DNA of 64,000 bases from JANTGF01 sp963750735 (GTDB lineage: Bacteria; Bacteroidota; Bacteroidia; Bacteroidales; VadinHA17): assembly GCA_963750735.1 (NCBI GenBank), contig CAVVRY010000006.1, forward strand, positions 434,001-498,000, read 5' to 3'. Below the pieces are notes generated by a model. The model was given only the letters and a program-made list of their open reading frames with translations, searched no databases and was not told the origin of the DNA. Positions 25,433-35,892 of the stretch are shown piece by piece; the stretch's first letter is position 1; each line of letters starts with the position of its first letter. A program made the translations under genes and the position numbers.

Positions 25433-26716
25433 GTGAAAAACCAATACCATATTATTCTGGGATTCTTTATAATGGTTTTGCTGTATTCTTGTAAAACTCA
25501 TGAAACCATTGGCCCAACAGAGTATAGGGGTCAAAATCTATCCTATCTTTATAATCCGGGGGCAACTACTCTGCATCCTCGCTATATGGTATATCATAAT
25601 AATGCCTCTACAACAAATCTAATGGTAAAGGTTTACCCGGTTGAACTTTTATTTAATCAGGCAAATGAAGGAGGTACCTACCAGGCATGGTTAAGTATTC
25701 GGTACCGGTCTTTTGAATTAGGTGCCAACAGAACTCTAATAGATTCAGCTTCACTGGAGTTTCCGCTGCAGATGGAAGGATTAAAAAAAGAATTTGTAAC
25801 CAATATCGCACTAAATACACAGGACTCAAAAGAATATCTTGTTGAGGTGGTCGTAATGGACCGACTGCGGAAAACTGCTGTTCAGTCTTTTATACCGATA
25901 GACAGGACTTCGGAATTTAATTCCCAGAATTTTATGGTTTTAAATAGTAGAACTCGTGGTGTAATTTTTAATCCAGTTGTGGATAGCAATATGGTTTTCA
26001 ATGTTTATTACCCTAAAAGAACAATTGATACGCTATATGTAAGGTATTATAAACCAGATGAAAGAATTCCCTATGCCCCGAATTTGTTAATTAATTCCCC
26101 AACCTCAATGGGTGATCCAGACACTAGTTGGATTGTCCCCTATTGGGACACTTTAGGAATTAGAATTAATAAAGAAGGGATTTATCAGTATTCCATTGAT
26201 TCTCTGGCTGAGTCAGGAAGCAATATTTATTATTTCGGACAATATTATCCCTCAGTCAAGGAACCTGAGCAATTAATTGATCCTCTAATCTACCTGGTAA
26301 GCGATAGTGAGTTAGCAGAAATGAAGCAGCAGGAAAGTGCAAAACTTGCTATTGATAATTTCTGGTTAAAGTCAGCAGGTGAAATAAATAGGGCCAAGGA
26401 ACTTATCAGGGTTTATTACAACAGGGTACTTTACGCAAATTATTATTTTTCTTCATTTAAAGAGGGTTGGAGAACTGACAGGGGCATGATTTATGTAATA
26501 TATGGCCCACCGACAGGATTGTATAAAACACCCAGCCAGGAGCGTTGGGTATATGGAGATGGTGAAAATAGCATTAGTTTTGTTTTTCAGAAAATGGATA
26601 GCCCTCTGTCATATAATGTTTTCAGACTGGAGCGAAGTGATGATTTAAATTCAAAGTGGGTGCAGGCAGTTAGATCCTGGAGGCAGGGGAACATCTTTAT
26701 TGTAACCAATGATTGA
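25433..26716 (+). CDS. GWxTD domain lipoprotein
   Basis: 427 residues if begun at GTG 25433, which gives a clean lipoprotein signal (HIILGFFIMVLLYSC). An upstream TTG at 25367 would add 22 residues before it. The C-terminal GWxTD domain is visible in FKEGWRTDRGMIYVIYGPPT followed by QERWVYG. Such proteins are common in Bacteroidota and relatives; their role is not settled. The last 8 bases overlap the rlmB start (ATG 26709), so the two are translationally coupled, a pairing that may matter for expression rather than function. Confidence 0.85.
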   Translation: MKNQYHIILGFFIMVLLYSCKTHETIGPTEYRGQNLSYLYNPGATTLHPRYMVYHNNASTTNLMVKVYPVELLFNQANEGGTYQAWLSIRYRSFELGANRTLIDSASLEFPLQMEGLKKEFVTNIALNTQDSKEYLVEVVVMDRLRKTAVQSFIPIDRTSEFNSQNFMVLNSRTRGVIFNPVVDSNMVFNVYYPKRTIDTLYVRYYKPDERIPYAPNLLINSPTSMGDPDTSWIVPYWDTLGIRINKEGIYQYSIDSLAESGSNIYYFGQYYPSVKEPEQLIDPLIYLVSDSELAEMKQQESAKLAIDNFWLKSAGEINRAKELIRVYYNRVLYANYYFSSFKEGWRTDRGMIYVIYGPPTGLYKTPSQERWVYGDGENSISFVFQKMDSPLSYNVFRLERSDDLNSKWVQAVRSWRQGNIFIVTND

Positions 26717-27480
26717 ACAAAACAGAATTAAAAATAATGAGAAGGCTGAAATGATTTATGGCCTTCATTCTGTTATAGAAGCCTTGGCAGCTGGAAAAAA
26801 TTTCGATAAGGTTTTTATAAGGAATGGCTTACATAACGAAAGGAGCAGGGAACTTCTTAATGCTTTAAGAAACCGAAGTATTCCTTATCAATTTGTTCCG
26901 CAGGAGAAATTGCAGCGTATTACCCGGAAAAATCATCAGGGGGTTATCGGTCTGGGTTCACTTATTGAATATGGGAATTTGGAAGTTTTACTTCCTGGTT
27001 TATTTGAGCAGGGTAAAACTCCTTTCATTCTAGCGCTGGATGAAATAACCGATGTCAGAAATATGGGAGCCCTCGCACGAACAGCTGAGTGTGCGGGGGT
27101 TGATGCTCTTTTATTTCCGATTAAAGGGATGGCTCAAATTAATGCCGATGCTATAAAAACTTCTTCTGGAGCTTTACATAATATAGCAGTTTGTAGAACT
27201 GAGAATCTTACTAAGTCTCTAGAATTTTTGAAAAATTCTGGCCTTAAAATTATAGCTGCCAGCGAAAAAGGGAATGCAAATTACTTTAATGCAAATTTAA
27301 CAGGTCCGATTGCTCTTGATAATTGGATCTGAAGAAAAAGGTATATCCAGCAATGTGTTAAGTGTTGTTGATGAGACAGTTAAGATTCCCTTATTGGGGG
27401 CTACAGGTTCTCTAAATGCATCTGTTGCAGGAGGTATTCTGATGTACGAGATTATGCGGCAAAGAGGCCTGGAAATTTAA
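26709..27480 (+). pseudogene. rlmB: 23S rRNA 2'-O-methyltransferase RlmB-type (SpoU/TrmH), one frameshift
   Basis: The substrate-binding domain (YGLHSVIEALAAGK, 17-30) precedes the SpoU knot domain with motif 1 LDEITDVRNMGALARTAE. The frame breaks near 27316: CTTGATAATTGG reads to a stop, but dropping the G gives IALIIGSEEKGIS and then VDETVKIPLLGATGSLNASVAGGI to the stop at 27480. Those later motifs form the knot and SAM site, so the uncorrected product would be inactive. Corrected length is 256 residues, normal for the family, which methylates a ribose in 23S rRNA. Confidence 0.88.
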
Positions 27481-27492
27481 ATCCTCAATATT

Positions 27493-28742
27493 TTAATTAG
27501 CTATCAACCTGGTAAAATCTGAACCGGTTGGATTCTGGAAAACCTTAAGCTCAAATTCAGGTATTACAGCGAGAATATGATCAAAAATATCCGCCTGAAT
27601 CGCTTCATAGTTTGCCCATTCCTGGTCTTTGCTAAATACATAAATCTCCAATGGAATTCCTTTATCAGTTGGTTGTAGCTGACGAACCAGAAAAGTCATT
27701 TTGTCATGAATCAATGGGTGCGCATGTAAATATCCTTCAAGATATTTTCTGAAAATACCCAGGTTGGTCATTCGTCTTCCATTTGCCAATACAGATGGGT
27801 CAATCTTATTCTTTTCATTGTATTCATTCAGTTCTTTTTCCTTTGAATCGATATAATCTTTTAAAAGTTGAATCCTGGTAAAGCGATTGATCATTTCATC
27901 AGAACAAAATTTAACACTTGTCATGTCGATGCTTAAGGATCGTTTAATCCGCCTACCGCCTGATTCTTCCATTCCTTTCCAGTTCTGAAATGATTCAGAA
28001 ACAAGTGCATAGGTAGGAATAGTACTGATGGTTTTATCCCAGTTTTGTACTTTAACGGTATTGAGGTTTATTTCCAGTACTACTCCATCCGTTTTTCTTC
28101 CAGGCATTGATATCCAGTCCCCCGGGTTTACCATATTATTCATAGCAACCTGAATACTGGCTACAAATCCCAGGATGGTATCTTTAAAGACGAGCAATAA
28201 GACTGCGGCAAATGTACCAAGTCCCAGAAATAGACCCTTTAATTCAGCGTCGAAAATAACGGATATTATTACCAGAATACCGATAAATACAATCAATATC
28301 TGAACTAGTTGTACATATCCCTTAATATGCCTGGTTTTTGAAATAGGAAATGTGTTGTAAATGCTCAAGAAGGCAAGAATTATTGAATTAACAACAATAA
28401 GTATTATAAGAATAATATAGAAATAGGCTGCTTTGGTTACAAATGGTATGAGGTTCTGGATAATCCTTAAATATGAGATTTGATGAGAATAGGATAATTA
28501 ATGCCGGAACTATATGGGAAAGTCGGGTGAATACTTTTTCCTTTACAAAAATATCATCCCAGGTATTCTTGGTCTTATGAATTATTGAAACAACAATTCG
28601 AACTATTATTTTTTTTAGTTATGAAATTAGCAAGTATGCTAAGGGTTCCAAATACAATGACATAAATAGTTGTCTTTATAAATATAGCCAGGCTTTCACT
28701 TAAACCTATAGAAATCAGCCACTCAACTATTCTTGTATCCAT
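27493..28742 (-). pseudogene. YbdG-like mechanosensitive channel (MscS family), two frameshifts
   Basis: From ATG 28742 the N-terminal helices read WLISIGLSESLAIFIKTTIY. One extra A in an eight-A run (near 28610) and one extra T in ATATTTAAGG (near 28470) break the frame. Corrected, about 415 residues result, the YbdG length. The last helix LGLGTFAAVLLLVFKDTILG is the pore-lining TM3, followed by the beta domain (NPGDWISMPGRKTDGVVLEI). Such channels release solutes on osmotic downshock. The long C-terminal part (27493 to about 28100) is intact. Confidence 0.85.
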
Positions 28743-28919
28743 TTTAGAGAATTTAGGGAATTATTAATGAATAATAAAAAACAAATTTAGCAGCTTAATA
28801 GTTATTATTCTACTTTAATTGTGAAAAGTTCATCCATTTGTTGTTATGATCCAATTTTATACCAATGAAAAGGATTACAATTTTTTTTAGAGTTTATTAC
28901 TTTACTAGAATAGAAAAAG

Positions 28920-28949
28920 TGCAACAAACAGATCAATTGTTGCACCTTT
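28920..28949 (-). terminator. Terminator of the DUF6249 gene
   Basis: GTGCAACAA and TTGTTGCAC pair, with a T run on the minus strand, downstream of the gene ending at 28997. Confidence 0.75.
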
Positions 28950-28996
28950 CCTTAAAGCTAAAAGTGTTGTGGCCTAGGCCACTCTAGAAAAATTAG

Positions 28997-29338
28997 TTAT
29001 TCCTGCCCATTTCTTAACTTTCTTGCCATGAAAAAATATAGAACAAGACTTATTCCTGCAAAAAGGAATATCATTGATGGATAAGCTGCTCCTTCATGAA
29101 GAGAAGTTGTATTTGACAATATGTTTGCAACTAATACACCCAGTGATACACCAATAAGAAACATACCAGATGAAAGTGAAAAATTTCTCCAGCTGTATTT
29201 TTTCCCAGTATTAAATAGTTTTGCATCTGCCCCATTTTCAATTAAAGCAAGGCGTTCTTTATTCCGAGTTGTAAAGAACAGGTAAAAAACACCAAATATT
29301 GCTCCGAATATTACTAATACAATAAATAGATCTTCCAT
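28997..29338 (-). CDS. DUF6249-type small membrane protein
   Basis: 113 residues with three hydrophobic segments (about 5-22, 52-72 and 85-105) and a cytoplasmic piece ERLALIENGADAKLF after the first. This is the plan of the DUF6249 family. It is divergent from the ECF sigma gene, a neighbourhood often seen in Bacteroidota, so the two may share regulation. No catalytic residues are visible. Confidence 0.75.
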   Translation of the reverse strand: MEDLFIVLVIFGAIFGVFYLFFTTRNKERLALIENGADAKLFNTGKKYSWRNFSLSSGMFLIGVSLGVLVANILSNTTSLHEGAAYPSMIFLFAGISLVLYFFMARKLRNGQE

Positions 29339-29505
29339 AATTTTAAGTTTTTAGTGAAACATTTCTTTTTGTTGCACTTTTGACGACACAATATTTAAAC
29401 GGTTACACCCTTTTGCAAAAAAAGTTTCTCATTTTTATAATTAATATTTTATTATCTTGTTTTCATAAAGTTTTGTAACCAAAGTTTGATTTCAGCGTCA
29501 TATGT

Positions 29506-30083
29506 GTGATGGTAAATGAATCTGATGTTCACTTGGTGGAATTAGTATTGGCTGGTAAAAACGATGCCTTTGCCTTGCTGGTCGATAGATATAAGGATAT
29601 GGTATTTACTATTGCAGTGGGACTTATGCGGCATAGAGAGGAGGCAGAGGAAGTTGCACAGGATGCTTTTTTGAAAGTTTTTAAAGCGCTTCCAAAATTT
29701 CAAGGAAAATCAAAATTTTCCACCTGGATGTATAGAATAGTTTACAATGAATGTATATCAAGGCTGAGAAGAAAAAAAGCAAACCTCGTATCAATTGAGG
29801 ATGTAAGCTATAATGAAGTACCTGATGAATGGGATGAAAATGGACCTGAATGGGCACAGAAGGAGGCGAGGAAAAGAAGCCTGCATGAGGCAATGCAGCA
29901 ACTTCCTGACCAGGACAAAACAATAGTTATGCTTTATTACTTTGAAAATTGCCAAGATTGAGGATATTTGCTTCAATAACATCTCTTTCTACTTCCAATG
30001 TGAAAACGAAACTGTTTAGAGCAAGGAAAAAGCTGCATTTAGCTCTTGTTCATGTTAAAAAAAAAGAATTGATTGAGTATTGA
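29506..30083 (+). pseudogene. ECF-type RNA polymerase sigma factor, two frameshifts at the C-terminus
   Basis: Region 2 is intact (FALLVDRYKDMVFTIAVGLM, and EEVAQDAFLKVFKALPKFQ for -10 melting), as is most of the linker. The frame breaks after MLYYFENCQ: one extra G near 29958 and one extra T near 29971. Removing them gives IEDIASITSLSTSNVKTKLF and RARKKLHLALVHVKKKELIEY, the region 4 helix-turn-helix that reads the -35 element. Corrected length is 191 residues. Without correction it lacks region 4 and would not be functional. The start is GTG 29506 or ATG 29509. The following membrane protein is the likely anti-sigma factor. Confidence 0.88.
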
Positions 30084-30096
30084 AAAAAATAAAGAT

Positions 30097-30558
30097 ATGA
30101 ATTCAAAAAAAATAATATCCGATCAGGAAATGGATGAAAGCTTGAAGGAGATTTTTAAAGAATCCGGAATGATTAATGCACCGGCAAATTTTACTGAGAA
30201 TCTGATGTCGCGCATTACAACTGAAAAACACACTGTTTCCACTACTTATAAGCCGCTAATTTCCAAATGGGTATGGGCTTTAATTTTAGTTTTTGTGTTC
30301 GTAATTTTCTATCTTGTACTGACTTCTGGTGAAGGAACAACTGGCAAAGGATTTGAAATCAGTCAAATGATCAAAAATACTTTTAGTTTTCAGTTAGAAA
30401 CTGGTGGTTTAATGCAATTTACTTCCCAGCTTGCAAACTATTTACTTTCCTCAAATGTTTTTCTTTCTCTGATCGCCCTTGTTGTGGTAGGGATTATTCA
30501 AACTTTTCTCTATCAGAAGATAGAAATGCTTAGGGTAAAGCAGGTGTTAAATACTTAA
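30097..30558 (+). CDS. Putative anti-sigma factor-like membrane protein
   Basis: 153 residues from ATG 30097 (an in-frame TTG at 30073 overlaps the sigma gene). A cytosolic N-terminal part (1-55) contains APANFTENLMSRI, a motif common in Bacteroidota proteins that follow ECF sigma genes. Two membrane helices (about 60-80 and 122-142) complete it. Its position 14 bp after the sigma gene supports an anti-sigma role, but no zinc-type anti-sigma motif is visible. Confidence 0.65.
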   Translation: MNSKKIISDQEMDESLKEIFKESGMINAPANFTENLMSRITTEKHTVSTTYKPLISKWVWALILVFVFVIFYLVLTSGEGTTGKGFEISQMIKNTFSFQLETGGLMQFTSQLANYLLSSNVFLSLIALVVVGIIQTFLYQKIEMLRVKQVLNT

Positions 30559-30626
30559 ACATTTTATTTAGCAGGTTTAATTGGAGATTTCTTATGTATT
30601 TTATTGCCTGATGGCTATGGACTCAA

Positions 30627-31286
30627 TTATTGCATCAGGCGAACCATGGTTTTCACTACTGCATCAGCACCATCTCCAATTTGAACAATATTGGCATCAA
30701 GCATATAGCAGGGAGTGGTTACTAGTTTATAATTATCATCAACAACTACTTCGCCATGTGATGTAGATTTATGATTTGCACCCATAGTCTCTACAGCATT
30801 GGCAGTATCTTTATCCTGCCCTATAGTCAGGTTAACATTATCAAAAATCTTTGCCATAATTACAGGGGAGATGCAAAGTGCCCCTATTGGTTTTTTAGCT
30901 TCCGCCATTTTCTTAATGGCTATTTCAACATCACCATTTATTGAACAATCAGGTCCATCAAACGCAAAACTTGAAAGATTTTTTGCTGCTCCAAAACCTC
31001 CTGGGAAAATAAGTCCATCAAAATCAGCTGAATTGAATTCGCTTAGAGGCTGAATCTTTCCTCTGGCAATCCTGGCTGCTTCAATAAGAACATTCCTTGT
31101 TTCATCCATTTCTTCACCAGTTATATGGTTAATTACATGATGTTGAGGAATATTCGGTGCAAATATTTCATAATCTGCACCATTTTTAGCAATTGCATAG
31201 AGGGTAAGTGTAGCTTCATGAATCTCGGCTCCATCAAATACTCCCGAACCAGATAGTACTACGGCAAATTTCTTTTTAGTTTCCAT
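30627..31286 (-). CDS. elbB: ElbB-type DJ-1/PfpI family glyoxalase-like protein
   Basis: 219 residues. Features of the family are GSGVFDGAEIHE near the start (the Glu of the active site), FPGGFGAAKNL in the middle and the nucleophile Cys in GALCISPV, followed by ANHKSTSHGE. This is the ElbB (SCRP-27A) branch of the DJ-1 superfamily, described as having glyoxalase activity. The gene is cytoplasmic and alone on this strand, convergent with the preceding small membrane protein and divergent from thpR. Confidence 0.88.
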   Translation of the reverse strand: METKKKFAVVLSGSGVFDGAEIHEATLTLYAIAKNGADYEIFAPNIPQHHVINHITGEEMDETRNVLIEAARIARGKIQPLSEFNSADFDGLIFPGGFGAAKNLSSFAFDGPDCSINGDVEIAIKKMAEAKKPIGALCISPVIMAKIFDNVNLTIGQDKDTANAVETMGANHKSTSHGEVVVDDNYKLVTTPCYMLDANIVQIGDGADAVVKTMVRLMQ

Positions 31287-31367
31287 GATAAAGTTATTTT
31301 AGAATTTCCATCACAAGTTATTCATTTTTTATTTTCTTTCATCATCTTTGCTTTAAAAAAATGTCAA

Positions 31368-31922
31368 ATGAAGAGGACATTTATAGCAATTTCTGTCGCA
31401 CCTCCTGGAAGTTTTAAAGAATTATTTATTTCTCTAAAGGATAGAATACCGGGGAAAATAAAATGGAGTAAAACCAATAAGTTCCATTTAACATTGGGAT
31501 TCTTTGGTTCTACCAGCTTAAAACAGGAAAAACAAATTATTGCAACTATCAAAAAAGTTGCTCCTGAAAATGAAAAATTTGTAATTCAATTTCAAGGATT
31601 AGGTGTGTTTCCCACTAAGGAGGATCCCAGAGTAATTTGGTTGGGATTAGTCAGAAACCAACAATTATTCAAAATATATAAAGAACTATGGCAAGAATTA
31701 TCCCGATATAATTTTACCAACGATAATAAGAAATTTGCTCCACATATAACCTTAGGCAGAATAAGGTACATATATGATAAAACACCTTTGCTAAAACTGT
31801 TGTCAGAGAATTATAATACTAATATGTTTGAATCTTATGTTCAGGATATTCTGTATTTCGAGAGTACACTAACCCCGGACGGTCCAATTTATAAAGTCCT
31901 TGGAAAATATCCGCTTAGCTAA
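31368..31922 (+). CDS. thpR: RNA 2',3'-cyclic phosphodiesterase (LigT/ThpR)
   Basis: 184 residues of the 2H phosphoesterase superfamily. The two HxTx motifs are HLTL in KFHLTLGFFG (about 43) and HITL in FAPHITLGRI (about 126), correctly spaced. The enzyme opens 2',3'-cyclic phosphates on RNA ends. Divergent from elbB. Confidence 0.9.
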   Translation: MKRTFIAISVAPPGSFKELFISLKDRIPGKIKWSKTNKFHLTLGFFGSTSLKQEKQIIATIKKVAPENEKFVIQFQGLGVFPTKEDPRVIWLGLVRNQQLFKIYKELWQELSRYNFTNDNKKFAPHITLGRIRYIYDKTPLLKLLSENYNTNMFESYVQDILYFESTLTPDGPIYKVLGKYPLS

Positions 31923-31947
31923 AATAAATGGTCATTTTCCGAAGACA

Positions 31948-33363
31948 TTATTTCCCCCTACCCCTAATGATAGTCAGCAGAGTGTAAATCAGTATCTTAA
32001 AGTCAACATATAAGGACATGTTTTCAATATAGATCAAATCATAATCAAGCCTTTCTACCATTTGATCCACATCTCCTGCATAGCCATATTTAACTTGCCC
32101 CCATGATGTTATTCCTGGCTTAACTTTTTGAAGATGAATATATTGAGGGGCTTTTTTGATAATTTTATCTACAAAGTATTTTCTCTCTGGTCGAGGACCA
32201 ACCAGTGACATGTCTCCCTTAAGTACATTTATGAAATTGGGAATTTCATCCATTCGTATTTTCCGCATAAAATTCCCTACTGGCGTGATGCGAGGATCGT
32301 TTTCAGAGCTCAATGCAGGACCATATTCTTCAGCATCTTCATACATTGTTCTGAATTTGTATAGTCTGAATGGCCTTCCATATCTGCCAATTCTTTCCTG
32401 GATAAAGAGAACCTTTCCGGGAGATGTAAAATGTATTATAATAGCCAGTGTGATAGTAAGGGGTAGTGTAATCAGTAATGCAAAGAATGAAATAATAATA
32501 TCAAGGACAATTTTTATGGTCTCCTGCCAGACTGGAATAAGCTCATGCGAAATTACAATAAGCGGTGTCCCATAAACTGATGACATTTTTACCCGACCGG
32601 TGAAAATTTCATAAAGGCCTGGAATGGCTTTAATAATTACATTAGAGCCTTTTAACTTATTAATAATTTGACCAGTTAATTCGTAGTCTCCTGGTTCTAT
32701 GGCTATAATGACCTCTTCAATTGAGTATTCATTAATTATCTTGTTAACTTCTTTGAGGTTGCCCAGGTTGGGGATATATTGATCGAGGGGAAATGTTTTC
32801 TGTTTACTGAGGCAAATAAATCCTACAAACTTTGTCCCAGAAAATTTATTACCGGTAGTTAGTTGTTTATATATACCAAGTGCTCGCCCATTTCCGCCAA
32901 TTAATAAGGTTGGAAATCCGATAATACCCCTGTGAATCCTGTAATTAGTATGGGATGTAATGAGAACCCTTGGTATATAGGTTAAGAAAAACTGAAGACT
33001 GAATAAAACCAGCAATGAAAGGTAATAGCTGGTGAAATTATATATGGTGTCATCCAGTATAACTGTGAAAAATAATATAACTACTCCAATAACAGATATC
33101 AAAAAGGTTGTACCTAATTCTTGGAGCCTTGATTTGCGAAATGGATAATTATAGTAGCCCGACATGTAATGTAGCAATAGCCAGAATCCAGGGATTATCA
33201 ATAAACTTAGATAAAACTTTACTCCAAGTTCAAGGGGTAACCTATATCCAAATACATCTGATTCAATATAGTATTTCCTGAAAGCATAGAAAAGTGTCCA
33301 GCTAAGAGCAGAAGCCACAAAGTCAGAAAGGATATACTTTAATTTCTGAACTTTCCTGTTCAT
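31948..33363 (-). CDS. Polyprenyl-phosphate sugar phosphotransferase for exopolysaccharide
   Basis: 471 residues. Four to five N-terminal helices (up to about 130) are followed by a nucleotide-binding-like region (GGNGRALGIYKQL), another membrane segment near 290, and the catalytic domain with GKVLFIQERIGRYGRPFRLYKFRTM, DEIPNFINVLKGDMSLVGPRPE and KPGITSWGQV. This is the WbaP/WcaJ type, which moves a sugar phosphate onto the undecaprenyl carrier at the start of repeat-unit assembly. No glycosyltransferase cluster follows, so this is an isolated initiating enzyme here. Confidence 0.92.
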   Translation of the reverse strand: MNRKVQKLKYILSDFVASALSWTLFYAFRKYYIESDVFGYRLPLELGVKFYLSLLIIPGFWLLLHYMSGYYNYPFRKSRLQELGTTFLISVIGVVILFFTVILDDTIYNFTSYYLSLLVLFSLQFFLTYIPRVLITSHTNYRIHRGIIGFPTLLIGGNGRALGIYKQLTTGNKFSGTKFVGFICLSKQKTFPLDQYIPNLGNLKEVNKIINEYSIEEVIIAIEPGDYELTGQIINKLKGSNVIIKAIPGLYEIFTGRVKMSSVYGTPLIVISHELIPVWQETIKIVLDIIISFFALLITLPLTITLAIIIHFTSPGKVLFIQERIGRYGRPFRLYKFRTMYEDAEEYGPALSSENDPRITPVGNFMRKIRMDEIPNFINVLKGDMSLVGPRPERKYFVDKIIKKAPQYIHLQKVKPGITSWGQVKYGYAGDVDQMVERLDYDLIYIENMSLYVDFKILIYTLLTIIRGRGK

Positions 33364-33501
33364 GAATAAATACTATTACAAATTACTTTTTAAAGGTATA
33401 TGAACCAATTTAAGTAAACAAGTTATGCAAAAGATTAATTAATTCGATAACTATTTTTCTTATGAATTAAGTTTCGGGATATGTTACTGAATATTTCTAG
33501 A

Positions 33502-34461
33502 TTATAGAGCAATTTGATCTTTAGAAACAAGCAGCCGGTCCATTACTTTATTTGCCAGTTCTAATGCCTCTAATGATTTTTCAAATGAAACCATTGGCTC
33601 AGTTCTGCCTGATAGTGAATTATAAAAGGCCATAATTTCAGCCCTGTAAGGATTTATAGAGTCCAAATCAGATTTTCGGGTTCGTACATAAGGGTTATTA
33701 TAATCCATTTTATTTGGGTTATCGCTTCTATTCTCCAACTGGTATATTTTTGTTTCAAGATTTAAGAAATCGATAAAAAAGTGTTTTGCCTGCTGATAAA
33801 TATGAAGGTAGTGTTTTTCTTCATCGTGCAAATAGTTATAAATCAGACTCGCTGAACATCCATTATCAAATTCAATTCGGGTGTTTATCATAGTTGGAAT
33901 GTTACTATGCTCTCCAACGCCACCTTGAACTATTTTTTTTGGATTTGCATTCACTACCGATAACAGGAATTCGAAATCCTTAATAAGAACTCTTGCAATG
34001 TTGCTGTCAGATTTTGATTCTGGCTTATTTTTCCTTCGGATTTCTATGTGTGCCGGACGTATGATTTCACTACTTAAAGATAAAAAAGCAGGATTATATA
34101 AGAGTGGATTGCCAAAACTAACAACAATGCTGGCTTCCTGAGCCAGTTTTAGCATTTCATAATAACTACTGTCATCTATATTTAGAGCCTCAGAAAGAAA
34201 AATATGTTTAAATCTTTTTGTCGCCCGAATAACTTTTTCGGCATCGGGATAATTTCCGCCCAAAAATAGAATGGCATCGGACTTTTCCAAAAGTTCATCA
34301 AAAGAATTGAATCTTTTCCCCACTGGAATTAGAGCAGGTTCTATGCCAGGTTTTTCTTTTTGCTTATAGAAACCCGAAATCTCAAATGGCTTTTCTCCGG
34401 TTAATTGATTTAAATACTCTTTTACAGGGTCATCATCAATTAAAACACCGAATTTTATCAT
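33502..34461 (-). CDS. Gfo/Idh/MocA-family oxidoreductase-like protein
   Basis: 319 residues from the Met at 34461 (MIKFGVLIDDD); the Met seven codons upstream is less convincing. The N-terminal Rossmann-like part is unusual: instead of GxGxxG it has FGVLIDDDPVKEYL, while LSEALNIDD occupies the usual EKP strand. The C-terminal part has the family's beta-sheet pattern (IRRKNKPESK, GGVGEHSNIPTMINTRIEFDN). The weak nucleotide loop means it may not bind NAD(P) in the usual way. It lies next to the sugar-phosphotransferase gene, so a sugar-related role is possible. Confidence 0.7.
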   Translation of the reverse strand: MIKFGVLIDDDPVKEYLNQLTGEKPFEISGFYKQKEKPGIEPALIPVGKRFNSFDELLEKSDAILFLGGNYPDAEKVIRATKRFKHIFLSEALNIDDSSYYEMLKLAQEASIVVSFGNPLLYNPAFLSLSSEIIRPAHIEIRRKNKPESKSDSNIARVLIKDFEFLLSVVNANPKKIVQGGVGEHSNIPTMINTRIEFDNGCSASLIYNYLHDEEKHYLHIYQQAKHFFIDFLNLETKIYQLENRSDNPNKMDYNNPYVRTRKSDLDSINPYRAEIMAFYNSLSGRTEPMVSFEKSLEALELANKVMDRLLVSKDQIAL

Positions 34462-34574
34462 ATTTTTGCATTGTTTAGGCAAAAGTAAGTCAATTCAAGT
34501 GAACCAATTCTATATTTTGGCCCAATTTATTAACCTTAGATTGTTGAAAACCCGGGGATTACTCTATTCAAATA

Positions 34575-35237
34575 ATGAACGATTCTTTTAGACATAAAGG
34601 ATTAAGACAAAAACTTGTCCAGGAAATTCGAGGAAAAGGAATTCGCAAGGAACTTGTTCTTGAGGCTATTGGAAAAGTTCCTAGGCATCTGTTTATGGAT
34701 ACCGGTTTCATAGATTTTGCCTATAAGGATCAAGCATTTCCTATTGGGGAGGGACAAACTATTTCTCAGCCCTATACGGTTGCGTTTCAAACAGAACTAC
34801 TAGATGTTCAAAAACGCCTTAAGGTCCTTGAGATTGGAACCGGATCAGGTTACCAGGCAGCAGTTTTACTACAGATGGGTGCCAGAGTATATACAATTGA
34901 AAGGCAACGAAAACTTTTTCTCAAAACGCAATCATTGCTGCCTTCATTGGGTTACAAAGGTCATTTCTTTTACGGAGATGGATTTAAAGGGCAGCCAACT
35001 TTTGCTCCTTTTGACAGAATTTTAATAACTGCTGCTGCACCGAATATTCCGGAAGCCCTTCTTGGCCAGCTTAAAGTGGGAGGAAAATTAGTTATTCCGC
35101 TGGGAGGAGGTAATTCACAAGAAATGATATTGATTAAGAAGATTTCTGAGGGCAAATATGAAGAGACAAAGCATGGGTTCTTTGTATTTGTGCCTATGTT
35201 AGAAGGTACTAGTAACGGTAATAATCAAAGAAAATAA
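34575..35237 (+). CDS. pcm: Protein-L-isoaspartate O-methyltransferase
   Basis: 220 residues. The family motifs are GEGQTISQPYTVAF (substrate loop), VLEIGTGSGYQAAVLLQMGA (SAM loop) and RILITAAAPNIPEALLGQL. It repairs isoaspartyl damage in ageing proteins, using SAM. The MBL-fold gene starts 4 bp after its stop, so they are co-transcribed. Confidence 0.93.
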   Translation: MNDSFRHKGLRQKLVQEIRGKGIRKELVLEAIGKVPRHLFMDTGFIDFAYKDQAFPIGEGQTISQPYTVAFQTELLDVQKRLKVLEIGTGSGYQAAVLLQMGARVYTIERQRKLFLKTQSLLPSLGYKGHFFYGDGFKGQPTFAPFDRILITAAAPNIPEALLGQLKVGGKLVIPLGGGNSQEMILIKKISEGKYEETKHGFFVFVPMLEGTSNGNNQRK

Positions 35238-35241
35238 TAAT

Positions 35242-35892
35242 ATGATTGAAGTTGTAAAATTTGTTTTTAATCCTTTCCAGGAGAATACATATCTCCTTTA
35301 TGATGAAACCAGCGAATGTATTATTGTCGATCCGGGTTGCTTTGAAAAAGAGGAGCAGGATCTGTTAAGAAATTTCATTATTTCACATGGACTGATACCT
35401 GTAAAAGTGGTTCTGACCCATACCCATGTTGATCATATATGTGGAGCAAAATTTCTGTTTGATGAATATGGATTAAAGCCCGAATGCCATGAGGATGAAC
35501 TTAGCCTTTTTGGTCAGGCAAAGATACATGGGATGGCTCTTGGTTTTACAATTGATCCTCCACCAACACCAACTCATTTCCTTGAAGAAGGTAAAGACGT
35601 TATGTTTGGGAACTCAAAATTGAGCATTATGCATGTGCCGGGTCATTCTAAAGGAAGCATAGCCTTGTATTCCGAAAAAAACAGCTTTGTATTGACAGGA
35701 GATGTATTATTTTCAGGGAGTATTGGTAGAACTGACTTGCCTGGTGGCAATTATGAGGTAATTATGAAAAGTATTAGAAAAAAATTACTTCCGCTTGGTG
35801 ATGAAGTTGTTGTTTATTCTGGTCATGGACCTGATACAAGTATTATGGAGGAAAAAAAATCAAATCCATTCGTAAAGCAAGCTTTCTTATAA
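35242..35892 (+). CDS. MBL-fold metallohydrolase (glyoxalase II-like)
   Basis: 216 residues. The metal-binding THTHVDHICG, then HVPGHSKGSIALYS, LTGDVLFSGSIGR and a final GHGP are all present, giving the two-metal site. It resembles the short glyoxalase II-like hydrolases that cleave thioesters; the substrate is not shown by sequence. Translationally close to pcm (4 bp). Confidence 0.9.
   Translation: MIEVVKFVFNPFQENTYLLYDETSECIIVDPGCFEKEEQDLLRNFIISHGLIPVKVVLTHTHVDHICGAKFLFDEYGLKPECHEDELSLFGQAKIHGMALGFTIDPPPTPTHFLEEGKDVMFGNSKLSIMHVPGHSKGSIALYSEKNSFVLTGDVLFSGSIGRTDLPGGNYEVIMKSIRKKLLPLGDEVVVYSGHGPDTSIMEEKKSNPFVKQAFL

Noticed and set aside
30581..30766. Small + strand gene inside the elbB end
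   Set aside because: It is antisense to the strongly conserved elbB coding sequence and shows no independent features.
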